Source of the DNA: a virus
Virus record (IMG/VR): IMGVR_UViG_3300008963_000001
Coordinates: 62,001-126,000 of that record
DNA length: 64,000 nt
Strand: one strand, 5' to 3'
Shown: positions 50,368 through 58,194 of the stretch, piece by piece
Position numbering within the stretch: position 1 is the stretch's first letter
Layout of the letters: every line of letters begins with the position of its first letter
The notes under the pieces: model-generated
Told to the model about the DNA's origin: nothing
The model's input: the letters and a program-made list of their open reading frames with translations, nothing else
Database searches by the model: none
Program-made: the position numbers and the translations under genes

Positions 50368-50998
50368 TGGTTTGTTCCTCAAAAAAGTCTTTCTTAATTG
50401 TTGATTCTAGTTTAATAACTGCAATAGAATCTCTTGCTAAATTATAATTAATTTTACCTGTGGGTAACACATTAAAGCTTATTGTGTATCTATCAGTGTC
50501 ATCAAAATTAGGCATAGTAGAGTGATACATCCAACTAGGAAATAAAATTAATTTTCCAGGTTCTGGGTTTATGCGATAAAAAGGAGAGAATTCATGTTGA
50601 AGGACTTCGATTTGAGCATGTGTTCTTTGAAATACTGGGTCCTCAAACACAGTAGGCGCGCCCTCTGTTAAATAATAAATTCCACTCCATAAACTCATAG
50701 AATGTCTATGTGGAGCATGATACATATCAGAGTTACGATAATATTTATTAGCCCAACTGCTTGAAATTTCTAGCATGTCGCAATCATACTTATGATCATC
50801 TTTCAGCATGTTTAAACAGGAATTTATCCAATTAAATAAGCCACAAAATTGATCTTTTACGTGCAGATTATCAATAGAGCTTAGTGCATTATGTTCACCG
50901 AATGTTTCGTCATCCAGCAGTGAAATCAACTTGTCGTTATCGAGGGTATCATTGTTAAAAGAGTAGATTGAAACGGGGAATAAGTTTATTTTATCCAT
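50360..50998 (-). CDS. 2OG-Fe(II) oxygenase-like protein J
   Basis: A 212-residue protein with HAPHRHSMSLWSGIYYL (H97, H99), APTVFEDP, KLILFPSWMYHSTMP (H159) and TDRYTISFN (R170), a full family pattern. It is the first gene of the two-gene minus-strand operon with halogenase 2, a direct link between one oxygenase and one halogenase. A late promoter-like ACTAAATA lies about 20 bases upstream of the start; no strong Shine-Dalgarno is seen. Confidence 0.75.
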   Translation of the reverse strand: MDKINLFPVSIYSFNNDTLDNDKLISLLDDETFGEHNALSSIDNLHVKDQFCGLFNWINSCLNMLKDDHKYDCDMLEISSSWANKYYRNSDMYHAPHRHSMSLWSGIYYLTEGAPTVFEDPVFQRTHAQIEVLQHEFSPFYRINPEPGKLILFPSWMYHSTMPNFDDTDRYTISFNVLPTGKINYNLARDSIAVIKLESTIKKDFFEEQTND

Positions 50999-51019
50999 TG
51001 TCTATCCAAATTATTAGTA

Positions 51020-51027
51020 TATTTAGT
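51020..51027 (-). promoter_or_regulatory. Late promoter-like ACTAAATA (minus)
   Basis: The minus strand reads ACTAAATA 21 bases before the ATG at 50998. It should drive oxygenase J and halogenase 2. Confidence 0.55.
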
Positions 51028-51055
51028 TTTACATTTTTAGACTATGTGATTTAAC

Positions 51056-51063
51056 GATAAATA
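51056..51063 (+). promoter_or_regulatory. Late promoter GATAAATA (plus)
   Basis: GATAAATA lies 20 bases before ATG 51084; AGGGA falls in the short leader. It is divergent from the minus-strand box at 51020-51027. Confidence 0.65.
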
Positions 51064-51083
51064 AATTGCAGGGAACATTAAAA

Positions 51084-53585
51084 ATGGCAAAAACAGAAAC
51101 ATTTAACTTCATCAGAATTATTCCTAGAGAGACTGATTTTTTACAGAGAAGAGTCGGAGCTAGAGGAGAAATTTTCCTAGACAGAGAAAACCAGACCTTA
51201 AGATTTTTTGATGGGGAAATTCAAGGCGGAGCTACTTTAGCTAGAACCGATTTAAAAAATATAGATATAGAAACACTCGAAGATGCTATCAATTCGGCGG
51301 GATCCGCATTTATATCTTACACTGTAACAATCAATAATACAGGAGATGGAAACAAGTATATTCTGAATGGAGATTACAAGCCTGTTTTGAACTTTGTAGC
51401 AGGATACACGTATGAATTTAATCAAGATGATTCCACAAATGTATATTATCCTAATGCAACCGGCACAACAAATAATCAACATCCTTTGAATTTTTCAGCA
51501 GATGACCCTAACGGTGAAGCAGGTGATGGGACTGTGTATACCGCCGGTGTAACTTACCTTTTAGACAATGTAGCAGTTAACAAACAAGCCTACTGGGACG
51601 GATTCGAATCTGCAACTTCGCGCAGGGTAAGAATTAAAGTAACAACCGATACACCTTCTGTTCTTTATTATTGGTGTCAAAATCATCTTAATATGGGAAA
51701 CGAAATTGCAGTAGCTGTCCCAGGAACCGGATCAGGAAGTTCCTTAGACATAACCTACACTGCTGATGAAAACCTAGATTGGGCAGCAGGGTCCTATGAT
51801 TTTGGAAACAACATAATCAAATATTCAAATGCTGTCCAGCTAGAAAGTGAGCTGTCAAATTATTCGCCTGCTACATATCATGGTATGACAATGCATGTCC
51901 ATGAGTCCGGAGCATTATATTATGCACATGCAGGAGAATGGCGCAAATTAGTTACAGATACAAGCTATGGAGATCCTGTATCGGTCGGTTACACAGATCC
52001 TTTAAATTCAATTGCATATGACGGTTTGACATTAAGTAATGGAACCGGTATAAGTATTCAGTCTCCTTCGCCTAATAGTTTTACAGTAAGTTCAACAGGT
52101 CTGCAATCTCTTGCATTTTCTGTGCAAGGACAAACTACTTTAGAACAAACGTCTGACACCGGAAGTTTAAATTTAGTTGGCAACAATTTATCTATCTCAA
52201 CAGATGAGGAGAGCAACACAATCACATTCACTGCGCCGCAAGCTGTAACACAGGCATTTACTCGAATAACGGTATCGGGCGAAAGTGACATTGTTGCAGA
52301 CCAAGCAGAGGATGCGTTTCAACTTGTAGCCGGACCTAATATATCAATATCCACAAGTCCTGGCGGCGACTCTATTACAATTAGCGGAACTTCGGGCGAC
52401 GGGGAAGCAAGCGGAGTATCAACTGGACAAGCGAACAGACTTGCTAGGTATGCTTCAACAGGACAGGTTATACAGGATACAGGCGAAAACCTAATTTTCG
52501 ATGGCACAAATCTAATTTTAAACGGAAGCCCAGTAGTAACGGCGTCAACCGAAACAAAAACGGAATTTTTTATAGCCGCAGACGACTCTACTATTCGGTT
52601 AGTAAGAAATCAGGAAAGTGTGAAGTTTATAGGCGGCACAGGAATTACCACAACTAGTGATGTAGATGGTAACATTACAATTACAAATACCTCAACAGAC
52701 CAAAACATATTTTCAACTATTTCGGTTGCTGGGCAAGACAACATTACAGCCGATACAACATCAGACACGCTTACCTTTGCGGCCGGGTCGAATATTACAC
52801 TTACAAATGATGCACTATCTAATACAGTTACAATTGCGGCAGCAGGCGGAGGAATAGCGTCTAACACTTTTGAAACTATAGCTGTAAGCGGACAATCTGA
52901 TGTTGTAGCAGATAACTCTACAGATACACTTACATTAGTTGCTGGCTCAGGAATTGTTATTACAACAGATGCAGATAATAACAGTATTACTGTTGCTAGT
53001 TCTGCAGCTACTCCTGATTTATTCCAAACTGTAGAAGGTGATAACGGCAGCGTAACCGCAGATAGTCCTACAGAAACACTAACTATCGCCGGCGGCACAG
53101 ATATTTCAACATCTGTATCTGGCAATACTCTAACAATAGGATTCACAGGTAGTGCTGGCGCGGCTAATTTTTCAGAGTTAGGAGATGCAACAGATGCATC
53201 ATTGACAGTTGATGATTTTTATCTTCCGGCAATTACCAAATTAATTGTAGACAACAATTTAGCTTCGGCCTACACATTCGATCAATATTCAGGTGATAAT
53301 CCAACTATATATGCGATAAGTGGTTTAACTATAGCATTTGATCTTAATAATATTCAAGGACATCCTTTTCTGGTTCAGGATCCGGCCGGGTCTAATTACA
53401 GCACAGGATTAGTTCATGTAGATTCAGACGGGACAGTGAGTGAAGGAACCAACGCCCAAGGCAAGACCAGTGGAACTTTATACTGGAAAATACCTTCTAG
53501 TATTTCTGGGGGTTATAGATATCAATGTTCTGTGCATTCTAGCATGGTTGGTTCGATTCAAATTAAAAGTATAGCAACTATCTAG
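51084..53585 (+). CDS. Tail fibre-like protein with two cupredoxin-like domains
   Basis: An 833-residue protein. Residues 1-60 look like a virion attachment segment (FIRIIPRETDFLQRRVGARG, DRENQTLRFFDG). Residues about 78-212 form a cupredoxin-like domain with H133, C198, H201 and M204 (YYWCQNHLNMGNE). Residues 330-710 are fibre repeats (TVSGESDIVADQ, AVSGQSDVVADNSTDTLTLV, VAGQDNITADTTSDTLTFA). Residues 725-833 form a second cupredoxin-like domain with H760, C815, H818 and M821 (YQCSVHSSMVGSI). His-Cys-His-Met is the type 1 copper ligand set, though C-x2-H-x2-M is tighter than in plastocyanin. The start is ATG 51084, not the TTG at 51066. Confidence 0.65.
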   Translation: MAKTETFNFIRIIPRETDFLQRRVGARGEIFLDRENQTLRFFDGEIQGGATLARTDLKNIDIETLEDAINSAGSAFISYTVTINNTGDGNKYILNGDYKPVLNFVAGYTYEFNQDDSTNVYYPNATGTTNNQHPLNFSADDPNGEAGDGTVYTAGVTYLLDNVAVNKQAYWDGFESATSRRVRIKVTTDTPSVLYYWCQNHLNMGNEIAVAVPGTGSGSSLDITYTADENLDWAAGSYDFGNNIIKYSNAVQLESELSNYSPATYHGMTMHVHESGALYYAHAGEWRKLVTDTSYGDPVSVGYTDPLNSIAYDGLTLSNGTGISIQSPSPNSFTVSSTGLQSLAFSVQGQTTLEQTSDTGSLNLVGNNLSISTDEESNTITFTAPQAVTQAFTRITVSGESDIVADQAEDAFQLVAGPNISISTSPGGDSITISGTSGDGEASGVSTGQANRLARYASTGQVIQDTGENLIFDGTNLILNGSPVVTASTETKTEFFIAADDSTIRLVRNQESVKFIGGTGITTTSDVDGNITITNTSTDQNIFSTISVAGQDNITADTTSDTLTFAAGSNITLTNDALSNTVTIAAAGGGIASNTFETIAVSGQSDVVADNSTDTLTLVAGSGIVITTDADNNSITVASSAATPDLFQTVEGDNGSVTADSPTETLTIAGGTDISTSVSGNTLTIGFTGSAGAANFSELGDATDASLTVDDFYLPAITKLIVDNNLASAYTFDQYSGDNPTIYAISGLTIAFDLNNIQGHPFLVQDPAGSNYSTGLVHVDSDGTVSEGTNAQGKTSGTLYWKIPSSISGGYRYQCSVHSSMVGSIQIKSIATI

Positions 53586-53847
53586 GAATTTTATTATCCT
53601 TAATAATTTTTTGAATATCTTTTCTGATTGAAACTATCTTAAGTCTGTTAGAATTTATAGTCTCTGGAATAGCGTTTGTAATATGAAGATCATTATGCAT
53701 TTTGTCTATTAATTTAACCTCATCTATCAATCTTTCAATTAAAATTCTTAAATCCTGTTGTTGTTTTTGATCATCTATTTCTGCCATAGCAGTTTTATAG
53801 GTGTGTAATTCTTTTTTAAATTTTTGGCTTTTTTCAAGTTGCATCAT
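53578..53847 (-). CDS. Small coiled-coil protein, function unknown
   Basis: An 89-residue charged helical protein (KKELHTYKTAMAEIDDQKQQ) at the end of the minus-strand gp14/gp15 unit. Two adjacent ATG codons open the frame. It overlaps the preceding minus-strand gene by 14 bases and the convergent fibre gene by eight. No family was recognised. Confidence 0.55.
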   Translation of the reverse strand: MMQLEKSQKFKKELHTYKTAMAEIDDQKQQQDLRILIERLIDEVKLIDKMHNDLHITNAIPETINSNRLKIVSIRKDIQKIIKDNKIPR

Positions 53848-54217
53848 GCTGTAACTCCAAAATTGTTTCTATTTTAGCTTTTGTTATACTGTTGGTTAAG
53901 GTATTTTTTAAACCCACGTGTATATTTTTAGGTAAATTATCGACGCCTGCCCAACAATAGGTTTTTGATTTGCTTGCTAAAAATTCTTGATCTACAATAC
54001 ATACATACGTACTGTATTCAAATCCGTTGTCTCGAGATATGTAAAGCTCAATTGGAATAATTTTGCCGTGAGCATATTCGTCTAAAGTATTTTTTGCATC
54101 TTCAATCAATGCACCAGATTTAGGAAACGTGGGCACAGTCCACTTTTGATTTTCAAGAATTAAAAGAATTCTTTCTGACGACTTGCTTATGTACAAAAGC
54201 CCGGCACGTTGATTCAT
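53834..54217 (-). CDS. Nudix-fold-like protein lacking a clear Nudix box
   Basis: A 127-residue protein whose beginning (AGLLYISKSSERILLILENQ) and strand order recall Nudix-fold proteins. The catalytic Nudix box (Gx5Ex7REUxEExGU) is not recognisable in SGALIEDAKNTLDEYAHGKI, so pyrophosphatase activity is unlikely. It starts eight bases after the gp15 stop on the same strand. The fold assignment is tentative and the role unknown. Confidence 0.5.
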   Translation of the reverse strand: MNQRAGLLYISKSSERILLILENQKWTVPTFPKSGALIEDAKNTLDEYAHGKIIPIELYISRDNGFEYSTYVCIVDQEFLASKSKTYCWAGVDNLPKNIHVGLKNTLTNSITKAKIETILELQHDAT

Positions 54218-54224
54218 ACACTAA

Positions 54225-55655
54225 TTATACAGAATCTAATTCAATTCTCCAGAAACCTGAAGCGTATTCGCCTTCGAACGATTTAAGCCATTGCGATCCG
54301 TTCCAAACATATTGTATGCCTGTGCGAAGGTTTTGTATGTATGTTGGATCTTTGCCAGACACCGGACTAAACACTGCCTGCCATTCTGTGCCGTTCCACT
54401 CCACGATATAATTCAGTCCCATCTCACCAGTTTCGCCGTCTAGGTTAGTCCAGCCTAAGGGCCGATCTACAATGTCGTCTAACAATAGATACCTTGTACC
54501 TACTGGAATGTTGTCTAACGAGCCAAACTGTGTCAGAGGATCAAATTTTTCTGGATCCACTATGGCGTCAATTGTGCCTCTGTTTTCAACACCTTGTAAT
54601 ATTGTGTTTGTAGGTATAGTGTCTTGATCCAGTGTTACAACCAGCTGGCTTGGGTCTATCTCGTTTACAGCAAATGTGCCTACAACTTCATATCCAGACG
54701 GCTGTTTAAAAAAGATTTGATTAGAGCCTGCTTTGTACTGTCCTGAGACTTGTAAGATTGTGTTCCAGTCAATGCTGTCGCCAATTTTAAACTCGCCTCC
54801 CAGTCTTTGAAGGTTAAGTGCAATTTCGTCTTGATCCAGCAATGTTAGATTATAATCAAGCGATTGTCCGTTGTTAGATTTCAGCAGTAACACACTGTAA
54901 TCTATGGCAGGAGTTCTAGTTTCTGCATTAGCTTCTTGGGTGTTATAAACCAATGAGTTGATATCTTTTACGTCTCCTTGCTCTGTAAAGATATTTGAAA
55001 TAATATTTTGCACAACTCCGAGCTTTTTAACCTTGGCAGGCGGAGTAATATAGATAGGCATAGTAAAGTCAACTGAACACACATCTATGTCAGAATCTAT
55101 GCCTTGTGGTATACTTCTGGAAGTAAATGTAATATTGTTAAGGTAAACAGCACTCAAACTAGTCCAATCGATATAGTTGTCCGTGGTCTGTATTTCTAAG
55201 CTGGGATTAAATAAAACCAATATTTGTTCTAGGAGTTGCAGTTTTTGCTCGGTATTGCTGGTCCAAATGTCGCATCGCATCGATAATGTAAACGGAGTCG
55301 GCATTAGTCTTTCGATCGTATAAGCTCCGCCCTGCGAGCCTGTATACTGAGGATTTCCGTTTGAGTCAAACGAATAGTCTCTTTCTCTCACATTCATTTT
55401 ACTGACAAACGAAGGATCTGTTAGACGCTTTGTGTCTAGTTCTAATCCAGTTATAAAACAAGCCATCCTAGGAACAGTTGGCAGTTTGTTTTCTGAATTC
55501 TCTCTAATAATATTAGCAACTTGACGTGTTAGGTCGCCGTACATGACAGGCACGGTACGCTGTGTTTCGTCCCCCGCCTCGGTTCTAAAACCAATAAAGA
55601 TACGCATGAATTGAGTCACATAGCGTCTTATTTGGCCATCATAAAAATAATTCAT
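54225..55655 (-). CDS. 15: gp15, proximal tail sheath stabilisation protein
   Basis: A 476-residue protein whose N-terminus (YFYDGQIRRYVTQFMRIFIG) matches the start pattern of T4 gp15. It also shares the PTPFTLSMRCDIWTSNTEQKLQLLEQILVLFNPSLE block. gp15 caps the finished tail and binds the neck. The first about 230 residues correspond to the T4 protein. The rest is an extension with two GTR/GW-type beta modules (PVGTRYLLLDDIVDRPLGWT, WNGTEWQAVFSP), a style also found in this phage's tail sheath. Its ATG overlaps the gp14 stop by one base. Confidence 0.8.
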   Translation of the reverse strand: MNYFYDGQIRRYVTQFMRIFIGFRTEAGDETQRTVPVMYGDLTRQVANIIRENSENKLPTVPRMACFITGLELDTKRLTDPSFVSKMNVRERDYSFDSNGNPQYTGSQGGAYTIERLMPTPFTLSMRCDIWTSNTEQKLQLLEQILVLFNPSLEIQTTDNYIDWTSLSAVYLNNITFTSRSIPQGIDSDIDVCSVDFTMPIYITPPAKVKKLGVVQNIISNIFTEQGDVKDINSLVYNTQEANAETRTPAIDYSVLLLKSNNGQSLDYNLTLLDQDEIALNLQRLGGEFKIGDSIDWNTILQVSGQYKAGSNQIFFKQPSGYEVVGTFAVNEIDPSQLVVTLDQDTIPTNTILQGVENRGTIDAIVDPEKFDPLTQFGSLDNIPVGTRYLLLDDIVDRPLGWTNLDGETGEMGLNYIVEWNGTEWQAVFSPVSGKDPTYIQNLRTGIQYVWNGSQWLKSFEGEYASGFWRIELDSV

Positions 55656-57049
55656 TATTCGTCAGCCTTTGGTTTAAGTGCTTGAGATAGACTTTGCCGT
55701 TCTTGGATTTCTTTACCATTGATAGTGTCAGTATTTGTATTGTTAATAAATGTGGATTTTTGATTTTGTCTATCTTCTTTGCCTTCGAACCTAGCCCCTT
55801 CGGCTACGTCGCTAGATCCTAAATTGCTCATCGTCATTCTTACATCATCTTCTATTTTGACCCAACGAGATCCGTTAAATCTAAACAGCCTGTTTGGCAA
55901 GTAATCTGTTCTCAGAGCAAACTGTCCTTCCACAGGATTCAAAGGAAATGCAATGCCGCTAGAAAAGGGCGCTCCGTTTTCTGGTATTGCGTCGTCAGTC
56001 AAATAGCCGTCATATGCACTACCTTCCGGGCTAGCATATACTGTGTCTGCTCTATAATCCATGTAAATAGGATCGCCGTTTTCGTCAACCAACTCGTTGC
56101 CTTCACTGTCAGTAGAAGGAATCAGCTGTGTATCTAGATCTGCACCAACGATTTCAGCTTTTCCGTTTTCGTCAGGCTGCAGGGTATAAAATCTTTTAGT
56201 GTTGTATCCGGCCTGCGGCGCGTCCTCTTCTGCTTGATTTAGCACCGCTTCTGTAATCTGCATTTCTTTTTCGTATGTGCTCATTAGATCTCGTAGACTG
56301 TCTGCAGGACGGTAGTATGTGGAACCTTCTGCGCTGGTAGGATCAACACCCTGCACAGGTTGAGACACAATATATTTTTCGCCATCAGAACCTAGTACAA
56401 CATCATTAGGCTGATATTGCACAGCAGGGTTGTACGCGCCCTGATAGTCTTCTTCGTTTGCGAGATTATCGAGTATGTCTTTGAATTCTTGGCTGTCAAC
56501 CAATGGCACGCACTTGGCTCTGTACAGGTGCGGATACCACAAAGGAGAAAAACCCTCTGCTGCTCGATTTACATCTTCTATAACATAGAATCTTTTGAGT
56601 GCGTATTGTAAATCGTTCAGTGCATATTGATCTTTTAGGTGCGGCAATTCTATAACATCGCCTGGTATAATTTTACGAGCCAGTTTATCAACTGTGTCAT
56701 TGATATGAAAAGTAATAAAAACAACGTCGTTTTGTAAAAATAATCCAAATTGACTTAGATTAAAATCAATGTCGTTTACATTGTATATTCCGCGCAGTTG
56801 ATATACGTCCTCAGAATATTTTCTATCTCTGTTTTCGAGGAATAACAAATCCTGAATATTGCTCACACTGTCTTGCGCATATTGAGGTGTAGTTGGTGTG
56901 GCACCAGATGTAGATTCGCCCGGGCCGATATATTTGTGAATCAGTACATCGGTTCCGCCTACTTGGAACTGCTCCCAAATAACACGATCGTAAAAGTCGT
57001 AGTCATTGCCTTTTTCTGGGCGATATAGACTTAAGCGTGGAATAGCTAT
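55655..57049 (-). CDS. 14: gp14, neck protein, with a non-AUG start
   Basis: A 464-residue frame with the gp14-like blocks IPRLSLYRPEKGNDYDFYDR, VGGTDVLIHKY, DRKYSEDVYQLRG and FYVIEDVNRAAEGFSPLWYP, followed by a long acidic and Asn/Gln-rich C-terminal extension. The first conventional start is GTG 56866 (VSNIQDL), but the conserved 61 residues before it are in frame and open, and AAGGAG lies immediately upstream of them. No ATG, GTG or TTG exists there. The candidates are ATA at 57049 (one base from the Shine-Dalgarno) or ATT at 57043 (ideal seven-base spacing). This is either a rare AUU/AUA start or a base error. Divergent from gp13. Confidence 0.75.
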   Translation of the reverse strand: MAIPRLSLYRPEKGNDYDFYDRVIWEQFQVGGTDVLIHKYIGPGESTSGATPTTPQYAQDSVSNIQDLLFLENRDRKYSEDVYQLRGIYNVNDIDFNLSQFGLFLQNDVVFITFHINDTVDKLARKIIPGDVIELPHLKDQYALNDLQYALKRFYVIEDVNRAAEGFSPLWYPHLYRAKCVPLVDSQEFKDILDNLANEEDYQGAYNPAVQYQPNDVVLGSDGEKYIVSQPVQGVDPTSAEGSTYYRPADSLRDLMSTYEKEMQITEAVLNQAEEDAPQAGYNTKRFYTLQPDENGKAEIVGADLDTQLIPSTDSEGNELVDENGDPIYMDYRADTVYASPEGSAYDGYLTDDAIPENGAPFSSGIAFPLNPVEGQFALRTDYLPNRLFRFNGSRWVKIEDDVRMTMSNLGSSDVAEGARFEGKEDRQNQKSTFINNTNTDTINGKEIQERQSLSQALKPKADE

Positions 57050-57064
57050 TCTCCTTGTGTTTTA

Positions 57065-57072
57065 TATTTATC
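57065..57072 (-). promoter_or_regulatory. Late promoter GATAAATA (minus) of gp14/gp15
   Basis: The minus strand reads GATAAATA; the predicted first base is about 57059, giving a 10-16 base leader with AAGGAG before gp14. It stands back to back with the plus-strand box at 57078. Confidence 0.75.
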
Positions 57073-57077
57073 GTACG

Positions 57078-57085
57078 GATAAATA
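57078..57085 (+). promoter_or_regulatory. Late promoter GATAAATA (plus) five bases before gp13 start
   Basis: GATAAATA ends five bases before ATG 57091, predicting a leaderless gp13 message. Five bases separate it from the opposed minus-strand box. Confidence 0.75.
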
Positions 57086-57090
57086 ACAAT

Positions 57091-57849
57091 ATGAGCCAAG
57101 TTGACACACTAAAACAAGAAGTTTTTGATTACTGCCGCCTCAATCTAGGCGACGGAATGGTCGATGTTGAGCTCGATCCAGAGCATTATGAAACAGCTCT
57201 AGAAAAATCACTTGGTGTTTTTAGACAGCGTGCAGACAATGCTGTGGAAGAAAGCTATGCTTTTTTATATTTAGAAGAAGACAAAAACGAATATATTTTG
57301 CCGCGCGAAACACAGCAGGTCAGACAGATATTTAGGCGTTCTGTTGGTTCGCGAAGCGGCGGCGGCACAGGCGGCACAGTGTTTGAGCCATTTAACCTAG
57401 CTTATACCAACACTTATCTGCTGAGTTCGACCAATATGGGCGGACTGCTAACATACGAACTGTATGCAGGTTATCAAGAACTTGTAGGAAAAATGTTTGG
57501 CTCGTTTATCAACTTTGTGTGGCATCCGCACAACAAAAAGTTAATTATACAACAGAGGCCACGAGGCACAGAACTGGTCATGCTGTGGGTGTATAACGAA
57601 AAACCCGACGAAGTGTTGCTTACTGATGTGTATTCGAAACAGTGGCTAAAGGACTACACACTAGCGAACTGCAAAATGATATTGGGCCAAGCTAGAGAAA
57701 AATTTGCATCGATTGCAGGTCCGCAGGGCGGCACTGCGTTAAACGGCTCTAGCCTAAAAGCAGAAGCCGTAGGAGACATGGACAGATTGATTCAGGAACT
57801 TACTACACAGGTTTCTGGGGGACAGGGCTACAGTTGGATTATAGGCTAA
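57091..57849 (+). CDS. 13: gp13-like neck protein
   Basis: A 252-residue protein (MSQVDTLKQEVFDYCRLNLG) with MVDVELDPEHYETALEKSL, YILPRETQQVRQIFRRSVG, a Gly-rich loop, and GSFINFVWHPHNKKLIIQQRPRG, a pattern annotated as neck protein gp13 in marine T4-like phages. gp13 and gp14 form the collar on the packed head. The in-frame extension to 57055 was rejected because a late promoter lies in it and ends five bases before ATG 57091. No Shine-Dalgarno precedes this ATG. Confidence 0.75.
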   Translation: MSQVDTLKQEVFDYCRLNLGDGMVDVELDPEHYETALEKSLGVFRQRADNAVEESYAFLYLEEDKNEYILPRETQQVRQIFRRSVGSRSGGGTGGTVFEPFNLAYTNTYLLSSTNMGGLLTYELYAGYQELVGKMFGSFINFVWHPHNKKLIIQQRPRGTELVMLWVYNEKPDEVLLTDVYSKQWLKDYTLANCKMILGQAREKFASIAGPQGGTALNGSSLKAEAVGDMDRLIQELTTQVSGGQGYSWIIG

Positions 57850-58145
57850 TGAAAGCAAGCGAATTTATTACCGAGGAAGAAACCTTAGCAGAATTTAAAC
57901 GTGCGTTTAAACGCACAAAATCAGGTACCCCGAAACTTAGATTTAGATGTCCTAGCGGACCAAGAAAAAACAGAGTGGTTAGTAAGCCGTCTGACTGCTT
58001 TAAGGCTCCGAACCCTGCACAAGCGGCAAAGATGCGTGTTACACGCAAACGCACAGGAATACGCCAGGCTCGTAAAGCCAAAAGAACCAAACGCGTTAAC
58101 CCATTTTCTAAATTAGTAAGACAATTAAATAAAAGAATGACTTGA
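57849..58145 (+). CDS. Small very basic protein
   Basis: A 98-residue protein. An acidic start (MKASEFITEEETLAEF) is followed by a strongly basic body (GPRKNRVVSKPSDC, TRKRTGIRQARKAKRTKRVN), which suggests nucleic-acid binding or packing with DNA. The ATG overlaps the gp13 stop (TAATG); an earlier in-frame ATG at 57834 inside gp13 is less likely. The role is unknown; similar basic proteins stand beside neck genes in related phages. Confidence 0.6.
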   Translation: MKASEFITEEETLAEFKRAFKRTKSGTPKLRFRCPSGPRKNRVVSKPSDCFKAPNPAQAAKMRVTRKRTGIRQARKAKRTKRVNPFSKLVRQLNKRMT

Positions 58146-58169
58146 CTTTGAGTCTAAGATTGTTATAAT
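58142..58169 (+). promoter_or_regulatory. Sigma70-type early promoter of the dNMP kinase gene
   Basis: TTGACT (58142-58147), a 16-base spacer and TATAAT (58164-58169), a perfect -10, precede AAGGAG and ATG 58195. This early-type promoter stands amid late virion genes. Confidence 0.8.
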
Positions 58170-58194
58170 AACTCCATAAAGGAGAAAAACAATA

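Noticed and set aside
52610-53146. 178-residue minus-strand frame opposite the fibre-like protein
   Set aside because: Shadow of Thr/Ser/Val-rich fibre repeats; no ribosome site and no independent promoter.
57055-57090. Longer N-terminus of gp13
   Set aside because: The extension spans the late promoter GATAAATA; the ATG at 57091 fits both the promoter spacing and the protein start.
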